Assembly (NCBI RefSeq): GCF_004000925.1
Contig: NZ_BIME01000009.1
Coordinates: forward strand, 1-64,000
Direction: 5' to 3'
DNA length: 64,000 nucleotides
Origin: Paenibacillus illinoisensis NBRC 15959
GTDB taxonomy: Bacteria > Bacillota > Bacilli > Paenibacillales > Paenibacillaceae
Positions 1-8,855 of the stretch are shown one piece after another. The translations under genes were made by a program, and so were the position numbers. The notes beneath the pieces were generated by a model that worked only from the letters and a program-made list of their open reading frames with translations, ran no database searches and was not told where the DNA came from. Each line of letters begins with the position of its first letter. The stretch's first letter is position 1.

Positions 1-13
1 TTTTTATGATTAT

Positions 14-84
14 GCGGGTGTAGTTCAATGGTAGAACTTTAGCCTTCCAAGCTAATAGCGTGGGTTCGATTCCCATCACCCGCT
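14..84 (+). tRNA. tRNA-Gly (anticodon UCC)
   Basis: A complete cloverleaf can be drawn. The acceptor stem pairs GCGGGTG with CACCCGC, the anticodon stem TTAGC/GCTAA encloses the loop CTTCCAA (anticodon TCC, reading GGA), and the T arm carries GGTTCGATTCC. The discriminator base is T and the 3' CCA is not encoded, so it would be added after transcription. A strong terminator follows ten bases later. The 5' end is close to the window edge, so it may be the last gene of a longer tRNA operon. Confidence 0.95.
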
Positions 85-93
85 TACAGTAAG

Positions 94-121
94 CCTCTTG
101 CCTTGTGCGAGAGGTTTTTTT
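94..121 (+). terminator. Rho-independent terminator of the tRNA unit
   Basis: CCTCTTGC pairs with GCGAGAGG (one G-U pair) around a 5-base loop and is followed directly by a run of seven T. Confidence 0.85.
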
Positions 122-267
122 ATTTATTTATAATCTCATGTGCACTTCATCTTATATGAACAGCTCAGACTTTAGTAACTTGCTCTTGCCGAATGATTTT
201 GTTTAAATTAGGTAGAAACAGGATTATCTTGGTTAAAAATGGTTCGGATCTAAAGGGGAGGAATCGT

Positions 268-873
268 GTGAAAAGAGCTCTTGTTATTGGAGGACATGGA
301 ACGTTAGGAAAGGCGATTGTTGCCAAGTTGAATGAGCTGTCTGTAGAAGTGGTTACAGCAGGTAGAAGCTCAGGTGATTATCAGGTCGATATGACTTCAA
401 CGGATAGCATTAAGGCTCTTTTTGAAACTGTGCAAAACATTGATTACGTCGTTGTCGCGGCTGGGCAGACACATTATGCCAAACTGGAAGAGCTGACCCC
501 TGAGAACAACATGATCAGTGTACAGAGCAAATTGCTGGGACAGGTCAACATCGTGTTGATTGGACAACACTATGTTAATGACAATGGGAGTTTCACGCTG
601 GTTAGTGGTATTATCAAGGATCATCCTATTGCACAAGGTGCTTCAAGTGCTATGGCCAACGGGGCAATCGATGCGTTTGCTAAAGCGGCAGCCTACGAAA
701 TGCCAAGAGGTATTCGTTTGAATTCGGTCAGCCCTAATTTGTTTGAAGAGTCGGCTGAGAAATATAGAGACTTTTTCATTGGTTTTAACCCGGTACCTGT
801 GGAACGAGTGGCTAATACGTTTATTCAAAGTGCGCTGGGCATCGAAACGGCACAAACCTTTAAAGTATACTAA
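268..873 (+). CDS. SDR-fold oxidoreductase-like protein without the YxxxK catalytic pair
   Basis: Short-chain dehydrogenase/reductase fold of 201 residues. The dinucleotide-binding turn GGHGTLG is near residues 8-14 and a VVVAAG strand end is in the usual place. Where classical SDRs carry YxxxK this protein reads SSAMANGAIDAF, with neither Tyr nor Lys. This resembles the Lin1944-like SDR subgroup, known for missing active-site residues, so catalysis is uncertain and the substrate unknown. The GTG start was chosen because AGGGGAGG lies just upstream; an ATG 75 bases earlier would add a basic tail without a ribosome site. Monocistronic, between the tRNA terminator and a hairpin. Confidence 0.8.
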   Translation: MKRALVIGGHGTLGKAIVAKLNELSVEVVTAGRSSGDYQVDMTSTDSIKALFETVQNIDYVVVAAGQTHYAKLEELTPENNMISVQSKLLGQVNIVLIGQHYVNDNGSFTLVSGIIKDHPIAQGASSAMANGAIDAFAKAAAYEMPRGIRLNSVSPNLFEESAEKYRDFFIGFNPVPVERVANTFIQSALGIETAQTFKVY

Positions 874-1009
874 ATATTCAGAATAGGATGATCAATTAAT
901 CATTGAATCGTCAGAAAGTTACTGCGGGCAGCATGTAGTTGATCTCCATAAAACTAAGCTTGCTAAAATAGGATGATATAACTTAGGATACGCCCAAATT
1001 AAAAATCAC

Positions 1010-1046
1010 AAAGGACATTAACAGGATAAACCTGCTAATGTCCTTT
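1010..1046. terminator. Bidirectional terminator between convergent genes
   Basis: A 16-base stem (AAAGGACATTAACAGG with CCTGCTAATGTCCTTT, one mismatch) around the loop ATAAA, with T-rich flanks on both strands. It serves the SDR gene and the convergent CYTH-like gene. Confidence 0.75.
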
Positions 1047-1078
1047 TGGTTATATCTATGCTTTGTCATTCCAGACGA

Positions 1079-1942
1079 TTAGTATCTTTCCAAAATCGTT
1101 TGAGTCTTTAAGCCATCGGCAGGTATAAGCCAGTTGTTGCTTTCCAACACTTGCAGCAGCTCGGTACGCAGGCCGGATACGGCTGCAGCATCTTCGGTTT
1201 TGAAAGAAACCTCTACAAGATTCTCGAAACCTGTACCATCTGCGTTACGAATAGGCCATACTTCAAACGACAGCTCTTGTCCATTCCATGTGCCTTCATA
1301 GCGTTGGAACGTTACAGGGCCATGAGCACGGGATTGTGAGAGCGTTTGTTTACCCCAGTTGGAAGAAGACCAGTTTTTCAGTTTGCCTGGCAGCTTGTCC
1401 AGCAGCATATCGAGCGCATCCTTCTCGGAAGGGAGCTGCACGCCTGTAGCTTTGGTATCCACCTTTTTGGTGTTGGAGAAGCTCAGCGTTTGTTTGCCAT
1501 AACCCCAATCGATCTCAGCCTCATAGTTATCATCTGATGCATCAAATCCCTCTTGATTAGCCAAGGTCAGTGCAGCGTTAATGTCACCGTTAATTACGGG
1601 ATAGCGCTTTTTGTAGGTCAATTCATAGTTGTTTTTGTCATCCTTCTTCCGGAAACGGACATCCCATCCCGCTTGGTTCAGATTCAGCGCATTGGTGTCA
1701 AAGTACTCAGCGCTGATGTTTCTCGGTTTTGAATCGAGGGACAACGTCTGAATAACTTCACTGCGAGGCGTTCCATCCGAGTTCAATACCAGCTCCGGTT
1801 TAGCCAGAAACTTCACTTCGTAGGCAGGTACGGCATTGGCCGCCGCTGATGTCTGAGGTGCCTGGAACGCCAGACTACTCCCTAATGTGACGATACTCAG
1901 CATCAATGAGGTTGTTACCTTTTTCCACTTTTTCAAAACCAA
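1079..1942 (-). CDS. Secreted CYTH-like (triphosphate tunnel fold) protein
   Basis: 287 residues. The N-terminus is basic, then hydrophobic, and ends in an A-rich cleavage region near residue 34, so export is predicted. The rest reads like a CYTH domain: an opening YEVKFLAK strand in place of the ExExK signature, then YFDTNALNL, a GWDVRFRKK strand and ELTYKKRYP, the usual order of CYTH beta strands. Known CYTH enzymes (adenylate cyclase CyaB, thiamine triphosphatase, inorganic triphosphatases) are cytoplasmic, so secretion is odd. The ExExK motif is only partly kept (EVK), so activity on triphosphates is uncertain. The start is TTG with AGGGAG seven bases upstream. Substrate unknown. Confidence 0.65.
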   Translation of the reverse strand: MVLKKWKKVTTSLMLSIVTLGSSLAFQAPQTSAAANAVPAYEVKFLAKPELVLNSDGTPRSEVIQTLSLDSKPRNISAEYFDTNALNLNQAGWDVRFRKKDDKNNYELTYKKRYPVINGDINAALTLANQEGFDASDDNYEAEIDWGYGKQTLSFSNTKKVDTKATGVQLPSEKDALDMLLDKLPGKLKNWSSSNWGKQTLSQSRAHGPVTFQRYEGTWNGQELSFEVWPIRNADGTGFENLVEVSFKTEDAAAVSGLRTELLQVLESNNWLIPADGLKTQTILERY

Positions 1943-2064
1943 TCACTCCCTAGGCTGGATTAATGTACAGACCCACTTTAGCGCCCGAGTATATGAAAGT
2001 GATTAACGTTGGACGAGCATTGCGTTAACCCTGCATAGATTTGATGAATGGCGAACGAGAGTTT

Positions 2065-2991
2065 TTATGGGATCAAGCCCAGAAATGGAGGGGAGTCAGG
2101 GACTCCTTCCTGAAGAACCTCCTTGAACCGATTCATCTGGACGGAAGGATGCCGATCCTTATTATGTACCGTATATATATGCCTTGGGGCCTGTTCCCCG
2201 GGAATGGGCAGGACTTGAATCAAACCATGCTGCTCCTCCCATTGTACGGCCATGCGCGACATGAATGAAATATGGCCTCCGAGCAGAACCAGCTGCTTGA
2301 TTGCCTCGAGTGAGTCCATCTCTACCGTACTTCGGAGCCGCACGGCATGTTGTTCCAGCCATTGGTTGGTCAAACGGCGAGTGCTTGATTCGTTCCCATG
2401 CAGGGCGAAGGGAATCTGAGAAATGTGGTCAGGCTCCAGCACTTCTCTATTAGCCAGAGCATGCTGAGGAGCACAGATTAATACCAGATCATCTGCGCAT
2501 AGCGGATCGGCTTGAAGGATCGGACCGACAAATGGCTCGGAAGAGATCACCCCTAGATCAATCTGGTGCCGCATTAACATCTCGCGGATGACAGGGGACG
2601 GCTTGACCGATAACACAATGCGAATGCCGGGAAATTCCTTCGAAAAGGTATTCAGCATCGGAGGTAGCAGATAGGTTGCAGGTACATAACTTGCCCCAAT
2701 GTGAAGCGTGCCCCGGTAGAGGCTGTCGTATTCTTTGACTACCCGGCGGGCCTCCTGGGTCAGGGCATTGATCTTAACGGAATAATGAAGCAGGGCCTGT
2801 CCAGCCTCCGTTAGGAACGTCTTTCCGCTGCGCGATTCGAATAATCGCACTCCCATCTCTTCCTCCAGTGATTTCATATGAAACGTAACCGTGGGCTGCT
2901 TGATGCCCAGAATCTCTGCGACGCTGGTCATGTGATGATGCTTGTCAATCAGCTCTACAATTTGCAGTTTAATGAGGTTCAACGAACTCAC
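2065..2991 (-). CDS. LysR-family transcriptional regulator
   Basis: 308 residues. An N-terminal winged helix-turn-helix (about residues 5-62, with KQPTVTFHMKSLEEEMGVRLFE) is followed by a periplasmic-binding-like effector domain beginning around GTLHIGASYVPATYLLPP (about 93-300). It looks like the CysL/CbbR-type branch of LysR proteins. The GTG start is preceded by GGGAGAGGAG. It is divergent from the ABC importer operon starting at 3387, and a perfect T-N11-A dyad lies between them, so it probably controls that operon. The effector cannot be read from sequence. Confidence 0.9.
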   Translation of the reverse strand: MSSLNLIKLQIVELIDKHHHMTSVAEILGIKQPTVTFHMKSLEEEMGVRLFESRSGKTFLTEAGQALLHYSVKINALTQEARRVVKEYDSLYRGTLHIGASYVPATYLLPPMLNTFSKEFPGIRIVLSVKPSPVIREMLMRHQIDLGVISSEPFVGPILQADPLCADDLVLICAPQHALANREVLEPDHISQIPFALHGNESSTRRLTNQWLEQHAVRLRSTVEMDSLEAIKQLVLLGGHISFMSRMAVQWEEQHGLIQVLPIPGEQAPRHIYTVHNKDRHPSVQMNRFKEVLQEGVPDSPPFLGLIP

Positions 2992-3080
2992 ACTCCTCTC
3001 CCTTATACAGGGTCTCCATAATAGAAGATGATTTAATGCTTGTTTTCATAAACACGGAGAGTACAGGACCAATCTAAAAA

Positions 3081-3219
3081 GCGAAGCTAAAAGCTTTCTG
3101 AAAGAAAGCTATTCGGAAGCATACGCTTCGCCTTGATCCCCTGATGTCTCCCTTTGAAAAGGGAATCAAGGAAATCCGGAGATAACAGCAAACAGCGATC
3201 GGAAGATGGTGCTGTTATC
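3081..3219. other. Three-hairpin structured intergenic element
   Basis: Three adjacent inverted repeats fill 139 bases. First: GCGAAGC/GCTTCGC enclosing a perfect AGCTTTCT-GAA-AGAAAGCT hairpin. Second: CCTTGAT/ATCAAGG enclosing TCCCTT-TGAA-AAGGGA. Third: GATAACAGC/GCTGTTATC, nine pairs. There is no long ORF and no T-tail after any stem, so it is not a plain terminator. It could be a dispersed palindromic repeat of the genome or a structured leader or small RNA. No second copy was seen in this window. Confidence 0.55.
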
Positions 3220-3257
3220 GAAGTAACCAAATGAAAAATGGATTTGAATCACCTTAT

Positions 3258-3272
3258 ATAGATTTAATCTAT
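3258..3272. promoter_or_regulatory. Probable LysR operator (T-N11-A dyad)
   Basis: A perfect palindrome, ATAGATT-T-AATCTAT, containing the T-N11-A core typical of LysR-type binding sites. It lies between the LysR gene and the divergent importer operon, 115 bases upstream of the ATPase start. Confidence 0.55.
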
Positions 3273-3386
3273 GAACATCAACAGAATTCATCTAAAAAGT
3301 TAATTTCATTTTTACATTCCTAACATACAACTCGCGAGAGCGGGAGTTAGACTGAGTACAGTACAAGAAGACAGGCAGGGATGCTT

Positions 3387-4400
3387 ATGAAAATGGAGAT
3401 TTCAGGAGTTCAAAAATCATTCAATCGCACGCCTGCACTATTGCCCACGGATCTAACGCTTCAGCATGGTCAGTTTACAACGCTGCTTGGTCCATCAGGC
3501 TGCGGCAAAACCACATTGCTGCGGATGCTTGCTGGACTGGAACAGCCGGATGCAGGAGAGATTGTTGCGGGTGATCAGTGCATCTTCTCAGCTGCCAAGC
3601 GGATTGATGTACCCACCCATAAGCGTAATCTGGGCATGGTGTTTCAGGATTTTGCATTATGGCCGCATATGACGGTATATGAAAATGTGGCATTTGGCTT
3701 GAGGGCCGGAAAGCAGAAAGCAAATTTACGGCAAAAAGTAACCGAAGCACTTGGCATGGTTCGCCTGCAAGGCATGGAAGATCGTTATCCTCATCAGCTG
3801 TCAGGTGGACAGCAGCAGCGGGTTGCTTTTGCCAGAGCGGTAGCCGTAAGACCTGGCGTAATTCTGTTCGATGAACCGCTTAGTGCACTCGATGCAGTAC
3901 TGCGGGAAGAAATGCGGATTGAGATGATGTCCCTCGTTCGGGATATGGGGCTAACCGCACTATATGTCACTCACGATCAGGTTGAGGCGATGTCGATGTC
4001 GGATGAGATTGTGGTCATGGAGAAGGGGCGGATATTGCAAAAAGGTAGTCCCGAGACGATCTACTCATCGCCAAGCGATCCGTTTGTTGCTTCGTTTATC
4101 GGCAAATCCAACTGGTTGACACCGAATCAGTCCATGGTACGACCGGAGCATGTGACCTGGAATAGGACAAGTCATGACGATCTGCGTTACCAGGCCACGG
4201 TACTGAGTGTCAGCTATGTAGGGGAGCGTTATGAAATCCGGGTTCAAATGGAAGGGCTAGGCATATGGACCGCTTACCTGGATCGAAGGGTCCGCGTAGG
4301 CGAGCAGGTTCAGCTATATATCTCGCCGGAGCGTATCTGCCGTATGAACGGGCAGGATAGCATGGATGCGAAGCGGGAAGTTATAGCTGCAGCGAACTAG
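3387..4400 (+). CDS. ABC transporter ATPase, Fe3+/phosphonate/polyamine type
   Basis: Nucleotide-binding subunit of about 337 residues that would power the importer encoded by the next two genes. From the upstream ATG it shows Walker A GPSGCGKTT (about 37-45), Q-loop FQD, signature LSGGQQQR, Walker B ILFDEP, D-loop SALD and H-loop THD. The last 90 residues form a TOBE-like regulatory domain. The best family match is FbpC/PotA/PhnT. The second ATG (3387) was chosen over 3381 because AGGCAGGG then sits six bases away. First gene of a four-gene operon; transcription is probably controlled by the divergent LysR protein. Confidence 0.9.
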   Translation: MKMEISGVQKSFNRTPALLPTDLTLQHGQFTTLLGPSGCGKTTLLRMLAGLEQPDAGEIVAGDQCIFSAAKRIDVPTHKRNLGMVFQDFALWPHMTVYENVAFGLRAGKQKANLRQKVTEALGMVRLQGMEDRYPHQLSGGQQQRVAFARAVAVRPGVILFDEPLSALDAVLREEMRIEMMSLVRDMGLTALYVTHDQVEAMSMSDEIVVMEKGRILQKGSPETIYSSPSDPFVASFIGKSNWLTPNQSMVRPEHVTWNRTSHDDLRYQATVLSVSYVGERYEIRVQMEGLGIWTAYLDRRVRVGEQVQLYISPERICRMNGQDSMDAKREVIAAAN

Positions 4401-4470
4401 ATGCTTGAATTAGGAAATGAGAAGAAGTTTAAGTTTACTCGAAAAAACATATAACCAAGGGAGATGGAAT

Positions 4471-5541
4471 GTGATGTTGGGAATGAAAACACGGAAAAAA
4501 AGTGCATTGCTGCTGTTAACAGCGGTGATGAGCATTAGCTTATTCGGATGCAGTACGAACTCAACCGCTGGAAACGCAGGACAATCTGCGGGAGAAGGAA
4601 GCGCTGCAGCAGCACAACCAACCGAAACAGCAGGCGGCAAACTGGTGCTCTATAGTGCAGGGCCGCAAAAGCTGGCAGATAATATTGTGAGCGGGTTTAC
4701 AGCCAAAACAGGGATTGAAGTAGAGATGTTCCAGGGAACAACCGGTAAAATCCTCGCCCGTATGGAGGCAGAGAAATCCAATCCTGTAGCCGATGTAGTG
4801 ATACTTGCCTCTTTGCCTTCAGCACAGGCGCTCAAGGCTGACGGTTTGACGCTCCCATACCCTGAAGCAGCCAATGCCGACAAGCTGAACAAGGACTGGT
4901 CAGATGCAGAAGGCAACTATTTCAGTTCAAGTGCTTCAGCACTCGGAATTGTGTACAACACCAAGCTGGTGTCTACGCCACCGACAAGTTGGGCTGAACT
5001 CGCAACACCAGCATGGAAAGACGCTGTAAATATCCCCGATCCAACATTGTCTGGCTCTGCACTGGACTTCATTACAGGGTACCTGAGTGTGAACGGTGAC
5101 CAAGGGTGGGATCTGCTGGACAGCTACAAAGCGAACGGTGTGGCCATGGCGGGTGCGAACCAGGAAGCTCTTGATCCGGTAATTACGGGAGCCAAAAGCA
5201 TCGTAGCGGCAGGTGTTGATTACATGGCCTATTCCTCCAAGGATAAAGGCGAACCACTGGATATCGTATATCCAGCAGAAGGGACTGTAATCAGCCCACG
5301 ACCGGCTGCCATCCTGAAATCAAGCCCGAATGTAGAAAACGCCAAGGCGTTTATCGACTATCTGTTGTCCGATGAAGCGCAGAAGCTGGTTGCCGATGCG
5401 TACCTGATTCCGGGCCGTGAAGATATTGAAGCGACCAACCGGGCCAATCTGAAAGATATCCCGCAGCTGAAAGTGGACTGGAACTGGATGAGTGAACACG
5501 GTGATGAAACAGCGGCTCGTTTCTCCGAGATTTTCAAATAA
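4471..5541 (+). CDS. ABC transporter substrate-binding lipoprotein (Fe3+/phosphonate type)
   Basis: Extracellular solute-binding protein of about 356 residues. A lipoprotein signal ends in the lipobox LFGC, followed by a Ser/Ala/Gly-rich linker. The mature domain starts KLVLYSAG and shows family features such as GIVYNTKL and FIDYLLSDEAQ near the C-terminus. This resembles FbpA/PhnS-like binding proteins. The paired tyrosines that bind iron in FbpA are not clear (a lone Tyr in MAYSSKD), so iron cannot be assigned and an organophosphonate or similar ligand is possible. The GTG/ATG pair at 4471/4474 follows AAGGGAG at 7-10 bases. Confidence 0.85.
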   Translation: MMLGMKTRKKSALLLLTAVMSISLFGCSTNSTAGNAGQSAGEGSAAAAQPTETAGGKLVLYSAGPQKLADNIVSGFTAKTGIEVEMFQGTTGKILARMEAEKSNPVADVVILASLPSAQALKADGLTLPYPEAANADKLNKDWSDAEGNYFSSSASALGIVYNTKLVSTPPTSWAELATPAWKDAVNIPDPTLSGSALDFITGYLSVNGDQGWDLLDSYKANGVAMAGANQEALDPVITGAKSIVAAGVDYMAYSSKDKGEPLDIVYPAEGTVISPRPAAILKSSPNVENAKAFIDYLLSDEAQKLVADAYLIPGREDIEATNRANLKDIPQLKVDWNWMSEHGDETAARFSEIFK

Positions 5542-5619
5542 GACGGCTGAAACAAACTGAAGAACATTCGGCAACACGTGTAACGAGTGTCTTGGTGGAA
5601 GTCATGTGAGGTGAAATCA

Positions 5620-7305
5620 GTGAAACCTGTTGTACTGGACAACAACCGTATTTTTCGGAGAGTGGGCGTGATTCTGGCCCTCTTTCTGCTGACTATAAGT
5701 ATTGGCGTACCCTTGCTGCTGATTTTCTGGCAGAGCGTGTATCCGGATGGACAATGGGACTGGATGGCTCCGATCCGGACGATTACTGGTCATCATTTGT
5801 CGGGTGTGCTGCTCAATTCTGTCTGGCTCGGCATCTGTGTTGTTGCCGTCACCACCTTTCTGGCTCTGCCGCTGGCCTGGATGATGGCCAAGACCCGAAT
5901 GGGACAGCACCGCTGGGTGGACGTGATCCTGATGATTCCGTTCATGACACCACCGTATATCGGCTCCATGGGCTGGATATTGTTTATGCAAAAAGGGGGA
6001 TACCTGCAGCAGTGGGTGCCATCAGCTGAGAGATGGAGTGAGCTTTTCTTCAGTTTCTGGGGCATGGTGCTGATTATGAGCCTGCATCTATTCCCGTTTC
6101 TGTACTTGCTGCTGCGGGATGCGTTGATTCGCATCGGCGGCAATCTGGAAGAGGCAGGATCGGTGCACGGGGCACCGGCAGGATACCGTTTCAGACGCAT
6201 TATATTACCCTTACTGCTATCTTCCTATGGGATGGGGATCATGCTTGTTTTTGTCAAAACGATAGCGGAATTCGGAACTCCGGCCACCTTCGGCCGCCGT
6301 ATCGGATACTATGTCATGACCTCGGAGATCCACAAATATATCTCCAGTTGGCCGATTGACTTCGGTAAGGCCACCTCGCTAGCATCGGTGCTGTTGTCCG
6401 TATGTCTCGTGATGTGGTACATGCAGTCTGCCATGAGTCGTAAATTCACGTACCGTCTAGTGGGGGGCAAAGGACAGCGGTCCAAACGCTATTCCCTTCG
6501 CGGAGGAGCTGGCTGGCTATGCGGTCTGTATCTTGCGGTACTTCTCATTCTCTCCGTGGGGATTCCGTACTTCTCCATTATTGCGGCGTCGACGATGAAG
6601 CTGCGGGGGGTCGGATTGTCTCTGGACAATGTAACACTGGATCACTATCGGGATCTGCTCTCCTGGGGCTCGGTTAGCATGAAAGCCATCGGAAATAGCC
6701 TGGGATTATCCCTCGCCGCTTCCACCGTTGCGGTTGTGATTGGTACAGGTTTTGCGCTGGCGATTGGGAAATCATCCTCATTTATGCAGCGTGTCATCGA
6801 CCTGTTCAGTCTCCTGCCGAATACCGTACCGGGCATTGTTATGGTCGTGGGTCTAATCCTGTTCTGGAATTCGCCATGGATGCCTGTCACCCTGTACAAC
6901 ACGTACGGGATGGTGGTCCTGACGTATGTCGTACTTTTCCTGCCATATACGGTGCAGTATGTGAAATCAAGCTTTACCCAGATCGATGGTACTTTGTTTC
7001 AGGCAGGGCAGGTGTTTGGCGGAAAGCCGCTGTATATCCTTCGGCGCATTCTTGTGCCGCTCATCATTCCCGGCATGCTGGCCGGTTGGATGATGACATT
7101 CACCATTGCTACACGCGAGCTCGTAGGCTCATTGTTGATTCTCCCGCCTTCCATGCAGACATCGGCAACGTATATTTTTGCGCAGTTTGAACAAGGCCAG
7201 GTGTCGCTCGGAATGGCCATGGCGGTTGTAACGGTCGGCATGACCGTACTGATGCTGCTCGGCATTGAACTACTGAATTCAAAGAGAAAGTGGAATGCAT
7301 CATGA
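5620..7305 (+). CDS. ABC transporter permease with two fused membrane domains (FbpB-like)
   Basis: About 561 residues with roughly twelve hydrophobic segments in two similar halves, each a BPD_transp_1 domain. The coupling (EAA) loops are EEAGSVHGAPAGYRFRRI in the first half and QAGQVFGGKPLYILRRI in the second. One chain would therefore supply the whole channel for the ATPase and lipoprotein upstream, as in FbpB, PhnU/V-type fusions and ThiP. The GTG start at 5620 was chosen because GTGAGGTGA lies just before it. The stop overlaps the next gene's start in an ATGA, indicating translational coupling to the metallo-hydrolase. Confidence 0.88.
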   Translation: MKPVVLDNNRIFRRVGVILALFLLTISIGVPLLLIFWQSVYPDGQWDWMAPIRTITGHHLSGVLLNSVWLGICVVAVTTFLALPLAWMMAKTRMGQHRWVDVILMIPFMTPPYIGSMGWILFMQKGGYLQQWVPSAERWSELFFSFWGMVLIMSLHLFPFLYLLLRDALIRIGGNLEEAGSVHGAPAGYRFRRIILPLLLSSYGMGIMLVFVKTIAEFGTPATFGRRIGYYVMTSEIHKYISSWPIDFGKATSLASVLLSVCLVMWYMQSAMSRKFTYRLVGGKGQRSKRYSLRGGAGWLCGLYLAVLLILSVGIPYFSIIAASTMKLRGVGLSLDNVTLDHYRDLLSWGSVSMKAIGNSLGLSLAASTVAVVIGTGFALAIGKSSSFMQRVIDLFSLLPNTVPGIVMVVGLILFWNSPWMPVTLYNTYGMVVLTYVVLFLPYTVQYVKSSFTQIDGTLFQAGQVFGGKPLYILRRILVPLIIPGMLAGWMMTFTIATRELVGSLLILPPSMQTSATYIFAQFEQGQVSLGMAMAVVTVGMTVLMLLGIELLNSKRKWNAS

Positions 7306-8804
7306 TCAAACTGAACGTATGGGGCGGGGCAGGCGAGCATGGCCGCTCTGCCTATCTCTTGAGCGGAGACAGGACTCACATTTTAATGGATTGTGGCGTG
7401 AAAAAAGAAGGAGCGGGAGCATACCCGCTTATCCAGCCTGAACTTGTATCAACGCTGGATGCTGTTCTGCTGTCCCACGCGCATGAGGATCATTCCGTTG
7501 CTATTCCCTTATTGTATAAAATGGGCTATCAGGGTGAAGTATGGACGACACGTGAGACAAGGGAGCAGCTGAACACCTATTTCAGGGCGTGGCGCAGCAA
7601 TCTGGAGCGTGCAGGATATGAACTTCCGTATGAGGAAACAGACGTGGAGTCCATACGTTACAGGTATCTGGAGGATCAGGCGAAGCCTGGGATCTGGTTC
7701 GAGATGATTCCGGGTCTGCACGTGTTATGGGGACGCAGTGGTCACCTTGCAGGATCAGTATGGTTTGTCCTTGAGATGGAGGGTAAACGGATCTTCTATT
7801 CCGGAGATTACACGTCCGAGTCCATGCTTTTACAGGAAGATTGTGCGGCAGAGGCGCTGAGATTGGCAAGCCTGTTCAGGGGCAAGGAGAAAAGCAGCCG
7901 TATAAATAATTTGCGATTGTCTCAGGGCATGGCTGTTGGTGATGGCATACCATTTGCTGGAGAACCTCGGGTGGAACTAGCGATAGCAAATGAGAATTCT
8001 GGAATTTCCGAGGTATCCTTGACTCCTTCGTTAATAAAGAGCAGCTTGAATCAGCCGATGGATCTGGCGATTGTGGATGCTGCATATGGAACGGACCGGG
8101 ATACGCAGGCAGACAAGCTGGAACAATTGGACCGTGCCATACGCCAGACGATTGCTCGGGGTGGTAAGGTGCTGCTCCCAATGCCTTCGGTAGGTCGTGG
8201 TCAAGAGATCATACTGTGGGCACATGAGCAGTTTCCTGGCGTTCCGATGATCGCCGAGCAGGGGCTACTAGATGGCATGAAGCAGCTGCTGCGTGCCCCA
8301 TACTGGCTGAGAGAACAAGGAACACATCTCAAGGGTCCGTTAAGGGGTGCAATTGAACGATTTTTAAAGGGACAATCCTGGTATCTGCCCAAAAGTCAGG
8401 AGGATCGGGAGCGACTGCTGAATCAATATGGTGCTTCCCTATGGTTTATTCCCGACGGCATGATGCAATCTTCGCTTGCCCGTTGGTACTATAGCCAGCT
8501 GGCGGAGAGTGGTGAGAACCTGATCCTGCTCACCGGGCATGCGGCTGTTGGCACTTTTGCACAGAAGCTAGCACAGAATCCGGCGGAGCATGGGGTCTGT
8601 GAGGTGCAGAAGATCCGTTATAAAGTGCATCAAGGCTGGCTGGATGTCGAGAGAATGCTGCAGCGGCTGCCTGCTCGGCATACCTTGCTTGTGCATGCAG
8701 ATAAGGCCGAGACGGACAGATTGAGAGAGGGCTTGCTCAAAAATAGCCCATCACCGGAAGCAGAGTTACATTCATTGTCTCCCGGGGATGAGCTATATGT
8801 CTAA
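7302..8804 (+). CDS. Metallo-beta-lactamase/beta-CASP-like hydrolase
   Basis: 500 residues. Metal-binding motifs of the metallo-beta-lactamase fold are intact: HAHEDH (HxHxDH), GRSGHLAGS supplying the next His, and SGDYT supplying Asp. The second part (PSVGRGQEI, LTGHAA, a C-terminal LLVHADK) is arranged like the beta-CASP insertion of RNase J/CPSF73-type nucleases, so a phosphodiesterase or nuclease activity is the first guess. A small-molecule phosphodiesterase in the spirit of PhnP, acting on what the importer brings in, is the alternative. It is coupled to the permease by ATGA and ends the operon. An HTH or KH domain is not seen. Confidence 0.75.
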   Translation: MIKLNVWGGAGEHGRSAYLLSGDRTHILMDCGVKKEGAGAYPLIQPELVSTLDAVLLSHAHEDHSVAIPLLYKMGYQGEVWTTRETREQLNTYFRAWRSNLERAGYELPYEETDVESIRYRYLEDQAKPGIWFEMIPGLHVLWGRSGHLAGSVWFVLEMEGKRIFYSGDYTSESMLLQEDCAAEALRLASLFRGKEKSSRINNLRLSQGMAVGDGIPFAGEPRVELAIANENSGISEVSLTPSLIKSSLNQPMDLAIVDAAYGTDRDTQADKLEQLDRAIRQTIARGGKVLLPMPSVGRGQEIILWAHEQFPGVPMIAEQGLLDGMKQLLRAPYWLREQGTHLKGPLRGAIERFLKGQSWYLPKSQEDRERLLNQYGASLWFIPDGMMQSSLARWYYSQLAESGENLILLTGHAAVGTFAQKLAQNPAEHGVCEVQKIRYKVHQGWLDVERMLQRLPARHTLLVHADKAETDRLREGLLKNSPSPEAELHSLSPGDELYV

Positions 8805-8855
8805 ACATGAAATTAGAATGAGATCCATGCATTATAATGCCATAAAGCATCAGTT

